NCBI GenBank assembly: GCA_024234855.1
Contig: JACKNN010000005.1
Coordinates: 1 to 64,000 of the forward strand
Direction: 5' to 3'
Source: Pseudomonadales bacterium
Lineage (GTDB): Bacteria; Pseudomonadota; Gammaproteobacteria; Pseudomonadales; Halieaceae
DNA: 64,000 nt
Part shown: positions 41,569 through 50,660 of the stretch, in pieces
How the letters are laid out: each line of letters opens with the position of its first letter
Position numbering within the stretch: the stretch's first letter is position 1
Notes under the pieces: generated by a model
The model's database searches: none
Seen by the model: only the letters and a program-made list of their open reading frames with translations
Told to the model about the DNA's origin: nothing
Made by a program: the position numbers and the translations under genes

Positions 41569-41882
41569 GTGGGGACAGAATAGCCGACGGGTTAGTGGTC
41601 ACCCCGCGACTGGCCGGTTCGGGCACCGGCCGCCGGCAACGCGAAACCGACTTTAATAATATTGAATCAATAACTTAGCTATTTTTTACAGCGTATTTCG
41701 AGAGGCTGCCGGTGCCGACCCTGAAATTACAGGGTTATTTCACCGAATGTGGATACAATTCCCCGCTCACGGTTGGCAGCCACTTACCGGCCAAGCCGCG
41801 ACACTCCATTGGTTGCAAATCTGAACCCGGCAGCACCCCTTCTCCTGCGGCGGCCCCGGGTGCCCGCGGTCTCACTCTTCGG

Positions 41883-41901
41883 GACCGGCCCCACGCCGGT
41901 C
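41883..41901 (-). terminator. Hairpin after rlmKL
   Basis: A perfect 7-bp stem GACCGGC/GCCGGTC with a 5-nt loop begins 4 nt beyond the rlmKL stop codon. It is compact and well placed for termination, though no T tract follows on the minus strand. Confidence 0.45.
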
Positions 41902-41905
41902 GCAC

Positions 41906-44113
41906 TCAGTTTCGCTCGCAATGGCGTACCGACCAGCAGCAGTGAATCCTGGGGTTGCGCTGGAAATCCGGATCCAGGGTTGTCGGGGTGATGTCCTCGC
42001 ACAGGAACTCCTGCGCCAACACTGGCTCCAGCTTGAAACCGCGCCGGTTATTGGAAAAATACAGCACCCCACCGGGGCGCAGCAGCGTCATGGCCGCCCG
42101 CAGCAACCCCGGGTGGTCGCGCTGGATATCAAAGCTTTCCGCCATCGCGCTGGAATTGGAAAACGACGGCGGGTCCAGCAGGATGAGGTCGTATCGTCCC
42201 TGTGCCTGCGGCATCCACTGGAGGCAGTTCGCCCTCACCGTGATGTTGGTGCGCTCATCAAGCTTGTTGTGGGCCAGGTTCTTGCGCAGCCAGGCCAGGT
42301 AGGTATTGGACATATCCACACTGGTGGTGGAGCGGGCGCCGCCCAGGGCGGCATGCACTGTCGCTGCGCCGGTGTAACAAAACAGGTTGAGAAAATCCGC
42401 GCCGGCGGCCTCCTGCCCCAGGCGCTTGCGCAGCGGGCGGTGATCGAGGAACAACCCCGTATCGAGATAGTCCTGCAGGTTGACCAGAAGCCGCGCCCGG
42501 CCCTCGCTCACACTGAATAACTCGCCCCGGTCATCCTGTTTTTCATACTGACCTGCGCCGCGCTGACGCCGCCGCTGTTTATACACTATGGCGCCCGCGG
42601 CGATTCCCAGCGCCGCGGGTAGGGCCGCATGTATTTCCGCCAGGCGGCGCGCGGCCGCCTGCGGATCGATACCCTGGGGTGCCTGGTACTCCGCCACGCA
42701 CACGCGCTGCCCGTACATATCCACCGCCACCGCGTACTCCGGCATGTCGGCGTCGTACAGCCGGTAGCATTCGATCTGCTCGCGCTTCAGCCAGGACGCC
42801 AGCCGCTTGCGGTTCTTGCGGATACGATTGGCGAACATGTGGGCGCCCCCGGACAATTCGGCCGGCGCGACCCCCGCCGGCTCCCCGGCAGTTGCCGTTG
42901 TCACCGGCTGATCCGGCGGCCCGCGCAATTCATTGTCGACCAGGTCAAACAGCAGCAAGTGAGCGGCCAGCGCGCCATTCCACAGCGCATAGCGCTTGTG
43001 GCTGCGCAGGCCGATGGCCTTGCCAAGATCGAGATCCGAGGTGAACACCGCCGCCGACCAGCCCCGGAACTCCCGGACCATCACCGCGCCGAGTTGGTGG
43101 TAGAGTCCGCGCAACTGCGCCTTCTCACCCAGGCGTTCGCCATAAGGCGGATTGCAGACCAGCAGGCCCAGCGGCAGTGGCACGTGGCTGGGCCGGGTCA
43201 GTTCCGCCAGCGGCCGCACACCGACCCGCACGACTTTCTCCAGGCCGATCCTGGCGATGTTTTCCTCAGCGGTGCGGACGATACGCGGGTCGGCGTCATA
43301 ACCGCGAATTTCCGGCAGGGTGCGCCCCCGGCCCCGCTCGGCCCGGCCCCTGGCATCCGCCACGATGGCCCGCCATTGCGGCTCGTTGTGGCCCCGCCAG
43401 TGCTCGAAGCCGAATCGCTGGCGACCCAGCCCCGGGGCAATATCCGCGACCATCATGGCGCCTTCAAGCAGCAGCGTGCCAGAGCCGCACATCGGGTCGA
43501 TCAGAGCCCCGCCGCGCGCGGCGATTCCGGGCCAGTCGGCGCGCAGCAGGATCGCCGCCGCCAGGTTTTCCTTCAGCGGCGCCGCTCCCCCGCCCAGGCG
43601 GTAGCCGCGCTGGTGCAGGCTGCCCCCGGAAAAATCCAGCGACAGCACGGCCTGCTCGCCACCCAGTCGTATATTAATGCGGATGTCCGGGTCTTTGCGG
43701 GCCACCGCCGGGCGTCGCCCCAGTTGGTCGGCAAACCAGTCGACGATCGCGTCCTTGCTGCGCTGGGCGCCGAACTGGGTGTTGCGAATCTGGCGATTTT
43801 CACCGGAAAAATCGATGGCGAAGCTCTGCTCCGGGCCGAACAGCGCCGCCCAGTCCACCGCCTGCAATGCCCGGTAGAGGCTGTCGCTGTCTGCAGCCGC
43901 CAGCCGGGCAATGGGCAGCAGCACGCGATTGGCAAGCCGCGACCACAGGCAGGCGCGATAGGCCAGCGCCACCGGGCCACTGAAGTAGACCCCCGCCACG
44001 GTTTCCCGGGTCGCGGTGGCGCCAAGGCTCGCCAGTTCCGCCGCCAGCAGCGCCTCAAGGCCCTTCGGACAGGCCGCAAACCACTGGTCTTGTTCGAACT
44101 CACTGAGCGACAT
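41906..44113 (-). CDS. rlmL: Bifunctional 23S rRNA methyltransferase RlmKL (m2G2445 / m7G2069)
   Basis: The 735-aa fusion has an N-terminal THUMP region (about 50-165), the RlmL methyltransferase domain (DPMCGSGTLLLEGAM for SAM, catalytic LVCNPPYGERLG) and a C-terminal RlmK PUA-like/SAM domain (FLNLFCYTGAATVHAALGG, LILLDPPSFSNSS). The full fusion is normal for gammaproteobacteria. ATG 44113 (MSLSEFEQDQWF) is chosen; it has no obvious Shine-Dalgarno, and a TTG six codons upstream is possible. The C terminus SVRHCERN is unusual after IHCCW but in frame. The upstream region holds a 30-bp AT-rich palindrome. Confidence 0.94.
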   Translation of the reverse strand: MSLSEFEQDQWFAACPKGLEALLAAELASLGATATRETVAGVYFSGPVALAYRACLWSRLANRVLLPIARLAAADSDSLYRALQAVDWAALFGPEQSFAIDFSGENRQIRNTQFGAQRSKDAIVDWFADQLGRRPAVARKDPDIRINIRLGGEQAVLSLDFSGGSLHQRGYRLGGGAAPLKENLAAAILLRADWPGIAARGGALIDPMCGSGTLLLEGAMMVADIAPGLGRQRFGFEHWRGHNEPQWRAIVADARGRAERGRGRTLPEIRGYDADPRIVRTAEENIARIGLEKVVRVGVRPLAELTRPSHVPLPLGLLVCNPPYGERLGEKAQLRGLYHQLGAVMVREFRGWSAAVFTSDLDLGKAIGLRSHKRYALWNGALAAHLLLFDLVDNELRGPPDQPVTTATAGEPAGVAPAELSGGAHMFANRIRKNRKRLASWLKREQIECYRLYDADMPEYAVAVDMYGQRVCVAEYQAPQGIDPQAAARRLAEIHAALPAALGIAAGAIVYKQRRRQRGAGQYEKQDDRGELFSVSEGRARLLVNLQDYLDTGLFLDHRPLRKRLGQEAAGADFLNLFCYTGAATVHAALGGARSTTSVDMSNTYLAWLRKNLAHNKLDERTNITVRANCLQWMPQAQGRYDLILLDPPSFSNSSAMAESFDIQRDHPGLLRAAMTLLRPGGVLYFSNNRRGFKLEPVLAQEFLCEDITPTTLDPDFQRNPRIHCCWSVRHCERN

Positions 44114-44134
44114 GGAGCGCAATATCCGCAATAA

Positions 44135-44164
44135 AATTGAAAATATTATTCAATATTTTCAATT
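44135..44164. promoter_or_regulatory. 30-bp perfect AT-rich palindrome upstream of rlmKL
   Basis: AATTGAAAATATT (44135-44147) and AATATTTTCAATT (44152-44164) are perfect 13-bp arms around ATTC. It lies 22 bp upstream of the rlmKL start, where an operator would be expected, and 53 bp after the stop of the XRE-type gene. With no GC pairs beyond one per arm it is a poor intrinsic terminator. Confidence 0.5.
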
Positions 44165-44217
44165 AGTTAAAATATATACTGAAAGTGGTTACGAGGAGCC
44201 GGCCAGCGGCATGGGAG

Positions 44218-44967
44218 TCAGGTGCGGCTGCGCCTGGAGGCCACCGGGGCGCGTTTATGCTTACGCGGGGCCGCCTTCTTTTTCCGCGGGGTCCTGGCTT
44301 TGGCCTGGTCTTCCTGGCCGGATTTGTCTGCTACCGCAGCGGCGCCACCTTTACCGCTCCTGGCGGATTTTTCCGACTGCATGACGTCCAGCACCAGGCC
44401 GATCGAGCTTTGCATGTAGTGAATAAAGCGCTCGTACTCCGGATCGCTGAACCCGCGCAGCACGTCGTGCTGGCGATAAAGGTTGAGAAAACGCCGCTCT
44501 CGCTCGTACTGCTTGGGCAGGGCCAGCACACCCCACTGCTCCAGGGTCTTCTCCAGCGCCGGGTTGTAGGTGCGCATGAACTTGATCAGGAAGGGGATGG
44601 GGTCGTGGCGGGCCAGCAGCGAGGCGCTGCGCAGCATCACCTCCAGTGGCATGATGGTCTGGCCGCTCTCGATATCCTCCAGCATGGACTTGTCCGCCAG
44701 GCCCAGGCTCTCGGCCAGGTCCTTGAGCGACATGCCCGCGGTTTCTCGCGCGTCCTTGAGGAAATGCCCCGCCTCGGCCATCGCCTCCAACCGCTCGGGT
44801 TCCAACTGGTTGAGCACGGTGGAACGCAGCCAGTTCTCGCCAAACATGGCGGTCATTGCCGCCGTGTTACGCGCAAGCCCCAGGGTGCCGCCCGCCACCT
44901 GGCCGGTCAGCCGGCGCACGGAGTCGAGCAGCGATTCGGGTTCCTGATCTTTCTTTTTTCCAGCCAT
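44218..44967 (-). CDS. XRE-type helix-turn-helix protein with basic C-terminal tail
   Basis: The 249-aa protein has a Lys/Glu-rich start, a helix-turn-helix of the XRE/HTH_3 type around residues 70-115 (KDARETAGMSLKDLAESLGL, then DKSMLEDIESGQTIMPLE), a helical middle section and a C-terminal tail of about 50 residues rich in Lys, Arg and Ala (RKKKAAPRKHKRAPVASRRS) resembling histone-like tails. It may bind DNA in two ways. ATG 44967 is preferred to a TTG two codons earlier. It ends 104 bp before rlmKL. Function is unknown. Confidence 0.75.
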   Translation of the reverse strand: MAGKKKDQEPESLLDSVRRLTGQVAGGTLGLARNTAAMTAMFGENWLRSTVLNQLEPERLEAMAEAGHFLKDARETAGMSLKDLAESLGLADKSMLEDIESGQTIMPLEVMLRSASLLARHDPIPFLIKFMRTYNPALEKTLEQWGVLALPKQYERERRFLNLYRQHDVLRGFSDPEYERFIHYMQSSIGLVLDVMQSEKSARSGKGGAAAVADKSGQEDQAKARTPRKKKAAPRKHKRAPVASRRSRT

Positions 44968-45033
44968 GGCCAAAGCATAGCCTATTAGTGCTGTGTAAGG
45001 TAAGGGCTAATGGTAGCCCCTGGGCATTCCCTC

Positions 45034-46194
45034 TCAGGAGCCGGCCGGCAGCCCGGTCTCGAGGGCAAAAATGTCGCGCAGGATGGAGCGCCATTCGTTG
45101 TACTGCGTCTCCAGGGTGCCGCTCAGTCGAAACACCCGGCCGCTGGCTTCCATCACGGTGGGGGCAACCTCGTTGTTGAAGCCCAGCGCCATTTCGTCCA
45201 GGTCCTGCTCCTGTATCTTGATCTGCTTGTAAGTGCTGTAGGTCTGTTCCATCGCCGAAAACGTGCCGCGACGGCCGATGCGCTCCTTGTTCTGCGCGCG
45301 GGCCTCATAGTCCTGCTGGTACAAGGCCTGCTCCCGGCCGTACTGGCGCCACAGGTTGTAGGTCGGCGCCATCTCCTCGTAGAGAGTGACGTACTGCTCG
45401 TCCACCGTGTCGACGAACAGGTGCTCCTGGTTGCGTATCCGCTCTACCCTCGCCATCATCGGGTCGCCGTCGGCGGGCAGTCGCACCACGCTGTAGATGC
45501 CCTCGGGGTCCTGCTGCAGGTAACTGCCGAAGGCGTCCTCAGACAGGCTCGCGGCGTAGCGCATTAACGCCACCAACCGGATGGCCTGCAACTGGCGCGT
45601 GTCCAGGCCAAGCCTGACCGCCAGCAGGTCATTGGCAATCTGCCGATAGAGGTCGATGTAGGGATCCTCGCCCTCGCTGGCCGGGTAATCGCGTTCGGAG
45701 GCGATGTCGCGGTAGGTCTTGTCCAGCCACGCCCTGCCGGTGGCGTCCCTGGCGGTGATCTGCACCACCAGGCTGCTGCCGTTCGATTGCAGGATTTTGC
45801 CAGTTACCAGCAACTCCGACGAGTTCTGCTCATCCGGCAGCACCCGCACCACGCCCCAGGCATTCGACGCCAGCAGCACCTGCCGCAGGAGCACCGGCAT
45901 GAACTGCGCCTCGGCCTTGCGAATCTCCGGGAAAATACCCAGTTTGCTGTGGGTTGACCCATCCGCCGGTATACCCGGATCAAAAATCGCCAGGCCCACG
46001 TCCAGCATGGCATCCTCGGCAGTGGACTGCTCCACCCGCAGGGTGACGTTGCCCACCGGTGTCACCGCCAGCGCAGGGTCGTCGGGCAGCTCCTGCGCCC
46101 GCGCCGCTGCCGCTGCCAGGACCAGCAGGCAGGTGAGAATACCCGGCGCGATTGCCCGTGGCCACAGGTCCGTCACTGAGATTCTGTTGTACAT
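45034..46194 (-). CDS. Uncharacterised secreted protein, partner of the upstream lipoprotein
   Basis: The 386-aa protein has an N-terminal signal peptide (GILTCLLVLAAAAARAQE, cleavage after about residue 33) and no later transmembrane helix, so it is likely periplasmic. I do not recognise a family. It has a segment like a curli/outer-membrane assembly fold (RQVLLASNAWGVVRVLPDEQ then LLVTGKILQSNGSSLVVQIT) followed by a long alpha-helical, Gln/Glu-rich region near residues 255-345. Its ATG lies inside the 3' end of the lipoprotein gene, a 22-nt overlap, so the two are made together. Confidence 0.65.
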   Translation of the reverse strand: MYNRISVTDLWPRAIAPGILTCLLVLAAAAARAQELPDDPALAVTPVGNVTLRVEQSTAEDAMLDVGLAIFDPGIPADGSTHSKLGIFPEIRKAEAQFMPVLLRQVLLASNAWGVVRVLPDEQNSSELLVTGKILQSNGSSLVVQITARDATGRAWLDKTYRDIASERDYPASEGEDPYIDLYRQIANDLLAVRLGLDTRQLQAIRLVALMRYAASLSEDAFGSYLQQDPEGIYSVVRLPADGDPMMARVERIRNQEHLFVDTVDEQYVTLYEEMAPTYNLWRQYGREQALYQQDYEARAQNKERIGRRGTFSAMEQTYSTYKQIKIQEQDLDEMALGFNNEVAPTVMEASGRVFRLSGTLETQYNEWRSILRDIFALETGLPAGS

Positions 46195-46895
46195 ACCCTG
46201 CCCCGGGAAATCGTCATTTTGCAGCTGTAACCGTCATCCTGCGGGGTATAGCGCACATATACCCGGTTTACGGTGAACGGTGATGTCACCTGGTCGGAGA
46301 TCACCGTGGTGGCGATATTAAGCCGCTGGCCATCGGGGCCCAGGCTCATCACGTGCTGGATAGTAAGCCCCTCGGGCAGCAGGATCTTGAAAATGAGCTG
46401 GTGCCGGTCCCAGCCGCAAATTTCCTTGCCCAGTGGCGTTTCCACCGTGTGGTACTGGCCCGGGTAAAATTCGCAGGTGAGGGCGAAATCCAGTTCGCGC
46501 TTTACCTTGATATTGTGCTGGTCCTGCTCGACCTCCAGCAGTTGCGACTCGGTGATAAGCTCGGCCATCTGCGCCAGGCCGATAATGGAGGCCCCGCTGT
46601 TGGTGGTGCCGGGGCCACCGATCAGCATGCCGGGACCGGCCTGCTGGTAGACCCCGGTGCCCTGCGCGCGCTGCTGGGTCTGCTGGCGCAGGTCGCGCAC
46701 CAGGGCATTGAGGTTGACCTGGATATTGTCGCTCTGGCTGAAATCAAGTTCCCAAAAACCAGTGAAATCGACGGCCTTGTCGGTCTGGTTGACCACCGGC
46801 CGCGGCTTCTGCGGTGCGCTGCTGCACCCGGCCAGGAACAGGCACAGCGACGCCAGCAGGGTCAGGAGTAAGCGGTGTGGGTTGGCGGCATTCAT
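46173..46895 (-). CDS. Uncharacterised lipoprotein
   Basis: The 240-aa lipoprotein has a lipobox at LFLAGC (Cys24); residues +2 and +3 are Ser-Ser, predicting outer-membrane sorting. No known domain is evident. The mature part includes FTGFWELDFSQSDNIQVNLN, a Gln/Gly-rich patch and CGWDRHQLIFKILLPEGLTI, with four conserved-looking cysteines overall. I choose ATG 46895 (MNAANPHRLLLT). It is translationally coupled to the periplasmic protein at 45034-46194, suggesting a two-component envelope complex. Confidence 0.7.
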   Translation of the reverse strand: MNAANPHRLLLTLLASLCLFLAGCSSAPQKPRPVVNQTDKAVDFTGFWELDFSQSDNIQVNLNALVRDLRQQTQQRAQGTGVYQQAGPGMLIGGPGTTNSGASIIGLAQMAELITESQLLEVEQDQHNIKVKRELDFALTCEFYPGQYHTVETPLGKEICGWDRHQLIFKILLPEGLTIQHVMSLGPDGQRLNIATTVISDQVTSPFTVNRVYVRYTPQDDGYSCKMTISRGRVCTTESQ

Positions 46896-46985
46896 GGCGG
46901 CGCTAGTGTAACCCAGTGTCGCTCGCGGGAAATCTCCCCTCACCCATTTTTTTTATTTTTTTGTGGCCTTGGCGGGTTTGCAGTG

Positions 46986-48119
46986 TCAGCTGAAAAGTGC
47001 TTCACCCGCCGCCAGCCGCCGGCCCAGGCGCGCCACGTGGGCGGCGCTGCACCCGAGGGTCATTTCGTTGTGGCGCAGCCACAGGCAATAGCGCCACAGC
47101 GGGTAATCCCTGTCTATGCCGGTGCCGCCATGGACATGCTGGGTGGCGTAACTCACCCGGTGACCGGTATCCCCGGCCCAGATCTTGGCGATCTGCACCT
47201 CCGTGGTCGCACCCACGTCACTGCCCAGCAGCGACACTGCCTGGTAGGTGGCAAGCCGCAGGCACTCCACGTCGATATAGCAGTCGGCCATGCGGTGACC
47301 CACGGCCTGGAAGGTGGCCACCGGCACCTCGAACTGCTTGCGCTCGGAGGTGTAGCTCGCCGCCATCCGCATGGCGCAATCGGCCGCCCCCAGCTGGTGG
47401 GCGCACGTCGCCGCAATGCTGCGCTCGGCAATCCAGCGCATAATCCGGCTGCCATCGGCGCCGGTGATGATATCCGCCGCCGCCACCCGTACCGATGCCA
47501 GCGTCACTTCACACTGGGGCTCAAACGTGGTGACCTGCAAAGGGGTCAGGGTCACGCCGGCCGCGGCCGGGTCCAGCAGCACCACTGCCACGCCGTCAGC
47601 GGTTCTGGCCGCCAACAGTATGCGTCCGGCCTGCGCCGCAAAGGGCACGGCGGTTTTACTGCCGGACAGCACCAGGCCGTCGCCATCGGCGCTGGCGGTC
47701 AGCGTGTGTGGTTCAGCGGGATCATCGTTGAGATGCTCGGCCAGGGCCGCGGTCAATAACAGTTCACCCGTTGCCGCCGCCGGCAGAATCGCCTCCTTCA
47801 TGGCCTCGCTGCCGAACTGCTGGATGGGGAGCATGGCGGCCACGCAGTGCGCTATGGCCGGCAGCGGCGCAATACTGCGGCCCACCTCCTCGATAAACAG
47901 CGCCAGCTCCATAAAACCAAAACCCATGCCGCCGTAACGCTGCTCCAGCGCCACCGCGGGCAGGCCGGCACTGAGCAGTTGCTGCCAGAGGGCCGTATCG
48001 AAGCGGGGCGACCGGAACTCATCATAGGCCGCCAGGCTCGCGGCGCTGACCTGCTCCGACAGAATTTTGCGCGCCAGTTCCCGCACTTCCTGCTGTTCCT
48101 GGCTGAAACCGAATTCCAT
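46986..48119 (-). CDS. Acyl-CoA dehydrogenase family protein, probable non-canonical subunit
   Basis: The 377-aa protein has the acyl-CoA dehydrogenase N-terminal helical domain (FGFSQEQQEVRELARKIL), the beta domain and the C-terminal helical domain (QHVHGGTGIDRDYPLWRY). The flavin-contacting segment is not typical: where the partner has EPGAGTDL it reads AEHLNDDPAEP. This resembles the accessory subunit of heteromeric acyl-CoA dehydrogenases such as ChsE types in steroid side-chain oxidation. ATG 48119 has GGGAG upstream. It lies 17 bp after the next acyl-CoA dehydrogenase and probably forms a complex with it. Confidence 0.82.
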   Translation of the reverse strand: MEFGFSQEQQEVRELARKILSEQVSAASLAAYDEFRSPRFDTALWQQLLSAGLPAVALEQRYGGMGFGFMELALFIEEVGRSIAPLPAIAHCVAAMLPIQQFGSEAMKEAILPAAATGELLLTAALAEHLNDDPAEPHTLTASADGDGLVLSGSKTAVPFAAQAGRILLAARTADGVAVVLLDPAAAGVTLTPLQVTTFEPQCEVTLASVRVAAADIITGADGSRIMRWIAERSIAATCAHQLGAADCAMRMAASYTSERKQFEVPVATFQAVGHRMADCYIDVECLRLATYQAVSLLGSDVGATTEVQIAKIWAGDTGHRVSYATQHVHGGTGIDRDYPLWRYCLWLRHNEMTLGCSAAHVARLGRRLAAGEALFS

Positions 48120-48136
48120 ACCCGTATCTCCCTGGC

Positions 48137-49324
48137 TCAACGGCTGGCCCGGGGCATCCACAGCCCCGCTGCCGAAATAATGTCACGCTGTATTTCATTG
48201 GCGCCGCCACCGAACGTGATAATCGACGCGGTGCGATACAGGCGCTCGAGCTTGCCAGCCTCCGCCGTGGTCTGCGCACAGCCCGCCCTGACAAGGCCCG
48301 CCTGGCCGACGATCTCCCCCAACATCCGGTAAATCTCGATGAAACCCTCGGAACCATAGACTTTCGCCGCCGAGGCGTCGGCCATCTCCAGCACACCCTC
48401 GGTCATCGCCCAGGACTGCTTGTAGACTATCAGCTTCATGCACTCGATCAGGGCGCGACATCGCCCCAGGTTCTGCTGCACCCAGGGCTGGTCTATCACC
48501 CGCCCGCCGGCCGCCAGCTGCGCCCTGCCCGCCCAGCGCACCACCTGGTTGAACAACTGCGACACCGGCCCGAAGTTGATCAGGCTGAGCCGCTCCCGGT
48601 TGAGCTGCCCGGTAATCAACTTCCAGCCGCCGTGCAACTCACCCACCAGATGATCGTTACTCACCCGGATATTGTCGTAAAAGGTGGCATTGGTGCGCAC
48701 GCCACCCAGGGTGTGTACCGGTGTACAGCTCCAGCCCGGGTCCGTGTTCGGCACCAGGAACATCGAAATGCCCCTGTGCTTTTTTGGGGCGTTCGGGTCG
48801 GTGCGCACGGCGAGCCAGGTGTAATCGCAGAAATGGGCGAGGGATGTCCACATTTTCTGCCCGTTGATCACCCAGTCGTCACCATCGCGCACCGCGCTGG
48901 TTTTCAGGCTCGCCAGGTCCGTGCCGGCGCCGGGTTCCGAGTAACCGATGGCAATCAGCAGGTCGCCCATGAGAATTTTCGGTACCAGCTCGCGCTTGAT
49001 CCAGTCGTTGCCGTGCTCGGCCAGCATGGGACCGACAGACTCCGTGGTGAGGAAGGGAAAGGGGTAGCCGGCCCGCATGATCTCCTCGACAAAAATAAAC
49101 TGCTCCAGCGGCGTCATTCCGCGCCCGCCCCAGGCCTCGGGCCAGCCCACCCCGATCCAGCCATCGCGGCCCATCTGCCGCAGCGCATCACGCCACAGTG
49201 GGCCGCCGCCCTCCCCCATGTCGCGCTCGCATTCCGCGACAAGTTCAGGCGTCATCAGGGTAGCGAAATAGGCGCGCAGTTCATCGCGCAGCGCCAATTG
49301 TCGTTCAGTGAACTGTATATTCAT
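48137..49324 (-). CDS. Acyl-CoA dehydrogenase
   Basis: The 395-aa flavoenzyme has canonical motifs: GYSEPGAGTDLASLKTSAVR, DWVINGQKMWTSLAHF, the helix-G candidate base in LNRERLSLINFG, and the C-terminal FGGGANEIQRDIISAAGL. It introduces a C2-C3 double bond in an acyl-CoA and passes electrons to ETF. Pairing with the divergent-type partner at 46986 suggests an alpha2beta2 enzyme for a branched or cyclic substrate. The context is two LLM-type oxidoreductases and an acyl-CoA ligase. Substrate is not known. Confidence 0.88.
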   Translation of the reverse strand: MNIQFTERQLALRDELRAYFATLMTPELVAECERDMGEGGGPLWRDALRQMGRDGWIGVGWPEAWGGRGMTPLEQFIFVEEIMRAGYPFPFLTTESVGPMLAEHGNDWIKRELVPKILMGDLLIAIGYSEPGAGTDLASLKTSAVRDGDDWVINGQKMWTSLAHFCDYTWLAVRTDPNAPKKHRGISMFLVPNTDPGWSCTPVHTLGGVRTNATFYDNIRVSNDHLVGELHGGWKLITGQLNRERLSLINFGPVSQLFNQVVRWAGRAQLAAGGRVIDQPWVQQNLGRCRALIECMKLIVYKQSWAMTEGVLEMADASAAKVYGSEGFIEIYRMLGEIVGQAGLVRAGCAQTTAEAGKLERLYRTASIITFGGGANEIQRDIISAAGLWMPRASR

Positions 49325-49458
49325 GCAGCTCCCGGAGTTCAGGCTATCGATTGTCTGAAAAGTCTATTGGCTTTGGTGGCGCCATACTATCGGACCCAGG
49401 GCCAAAATGACTGACGATTCAGCTCAGGGTGGCCGTATTTCCTGCAAGCCACTTCCAA

Positions 49459-50466
49459 CTACCTTTTCAACTGCGCGATAATCCCCTGCCACATGGCATC
49501 CGGCGCCGCATAGGGTGCGTAGATCGCCAGCCGGTCCGCGTGATCGCCGTACTTGTCGCGCAGTTTGCCGGCAATCTCCCCGGGCCGGCCCCGGGTGGTG
49601 AAGGCATCGAGGAAAGGTTCGTCGATATACGCGCCCAACTCCTGCCAGCGCCCCTCCTTGGACAGGCGGTTGAGTTCCGGCTGCAGCTCACCATAACCCA
49701 CGGCATCCATGGGCGGCCGGTAGGCCGGCGTGGATGCATAGAAACCGAGCAACCCGCGCACACTCTCGGTGGCGGCGGCGCGCGCCTCGTCGCTATCGCC
49801 GGTGATGACGATGGCGTTGATCTGCAGCGTGAAATCCTCGCGCTGGCGGCCGGCGCGTGCAAGCCCACGCGTCACTGCCGGCAGGGCGGCGCCGGTGAGG
49901 AACGGCAGGTTGCTGAACGGGTGGACGATGAGCCCATCGGCCACCTCCCCCGCTACCTCTGTCATCAACGGGCCGAGCGCGCCCAGCAGCACCGGCGGCG
50001 GGCCGAACGGGTTGGGGCCGGGATTGAACATGGGCGTCATCAGGGTGTGGCGGTAGTACTCACCGGAAAAATCCAGACGGCTGCCGTCCTGCCAGCAGGC
50101 GAAAATGGCTTTCAGCGCCTGGATGTATTCGCGCATGCGCGCCGCCGGGTGACTGAACTCGACACCGAAGCGGTTCTCGATATGCGCTTTTACCTGGGAA
50201 CCGATCCCGAGCAGGAAGCGGCCCTTGCTGAACGTCTGCAGGTCCCAGGCCTGGTAGGCCAGGTGCATGGGATTGCGCGGGAAAGCCACTGCGATGCCGG
50301 TGGCGATATCCAGCTGCGGCGCATGTTCGCTGGCCAGCGCCAGCGGCAGGAAGGGATCCCAGCTGCCCTCCAGTGTGTATACACCGTCGTAGCCGATGGC
50401 GGCGAGGCGGGCGGCCTCGGCCGCGGCGCCGCCCAGTTGCGCATAGAACGGGCCATCTATTTTCAT
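49459..50466 (-). CDS. LLM-class, probably F420-dependent oxidoreductase (TIGR03617-type)
   Basis: The 335-aa luciferase-like TIM barrel has the pattern GYDGVYTLEGSWDPFLPLALA, IATGIAVAFPRNPMHLAYQAWD, GRFLLGIGSQVKAHIENRFG and FSHPAARMREYIQALKAIF, which fits the MSMEG_2256-like F420 group. Whether F420 or FMN is used cannot be seen from sequence. ATG 50466 with GAGGA 6 nt upstream is chosen; the longer frame overlaps the divergent gene's upstream region. It lies just after the acyl-CoA dehydrogenase pair. Confidence 0.82.
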   Translation of the reverse strand: MKIDGPFYAQLGGAAAEAARLAAIGYDGVYTLEGSWDPFLPLALASEHAPQLDIATGIAVAFPRNPMHLAYQAWDLQTFSKGRFLLGIGSQVKAHIENRFGVEFSHPAARMREYIQALKAIFACWQDGSRLDFSGEYYRHTLMTPMFNPGPNPFGPPPVLLGALGPLMTEVAGEVADGLIVHPFSNLPFLTGAALPAVTRGLARAGRQREDFTLQINAIVITGDSDEARAAATESVRGLLGFYASTPAYRPPMDAVGYGELQPELNRLSKEGRWQELGAYIDEPFLDAFTTRGRPGEIAGKLRDKYGDHADRLAIYAPYAAPDAMWQGIIAQLKR

Positions 50467-50660
50467 GCCGCTTCCTCGTCCATGGGAGATCACCCGGAAA
50501 ATACCACCGGGACAGGCGGCACGGTAACGCAGCGGCCTGCCGCCACCAACCGCCGCCTGCCCGGAGTCGCAACAATGTCCCGCCGGTTCAGAAAAGTGAA
50601 CACCGGTGGCGGCCAGGTCGGCTACCATAGGGCACTTTGCACACAGGAGACACAGCCGCA

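Larger units (their letters stand above)
41389..41905. other. 517-bp gene-free region with palindromes
   Basis: No reading frame here has convincing composition or family resemblance. It holds a 30-bp palindrome with two DnaA-box sequences (41539-41568), a hairpin GGCCGGT-TCGGGC-ACCGGCC (41612-41631), an AT-rich stretch around 41650-41695 that contains the 13-bp dyad TATTGA-A-TCAATA (41660-41672), and the rlmKL terminator-like hairpin (41883-41901). A small RNA or a DnaA-binding locus is possible but unproven. Confidence 0.6.

Noticed and set aside
41712..41991. Short reading frames (77-80 aa) on the plus strand upstream of and into the end of rlmKL
   Set aside because: They have no family resemblance, no ribosome-binding site, and run antisense into the rlmKL 3' end. 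Pro- and Arg-rich content is what GC-rich noncoding DNA yields.
46947..46962. T-rich tract upstream of the lipoprotein gene
   Set aside because: No hairpin precedes it in a way that would make an intrinsic terminator; it may simply be an A-tract upstream of the lipoprotein promoter.
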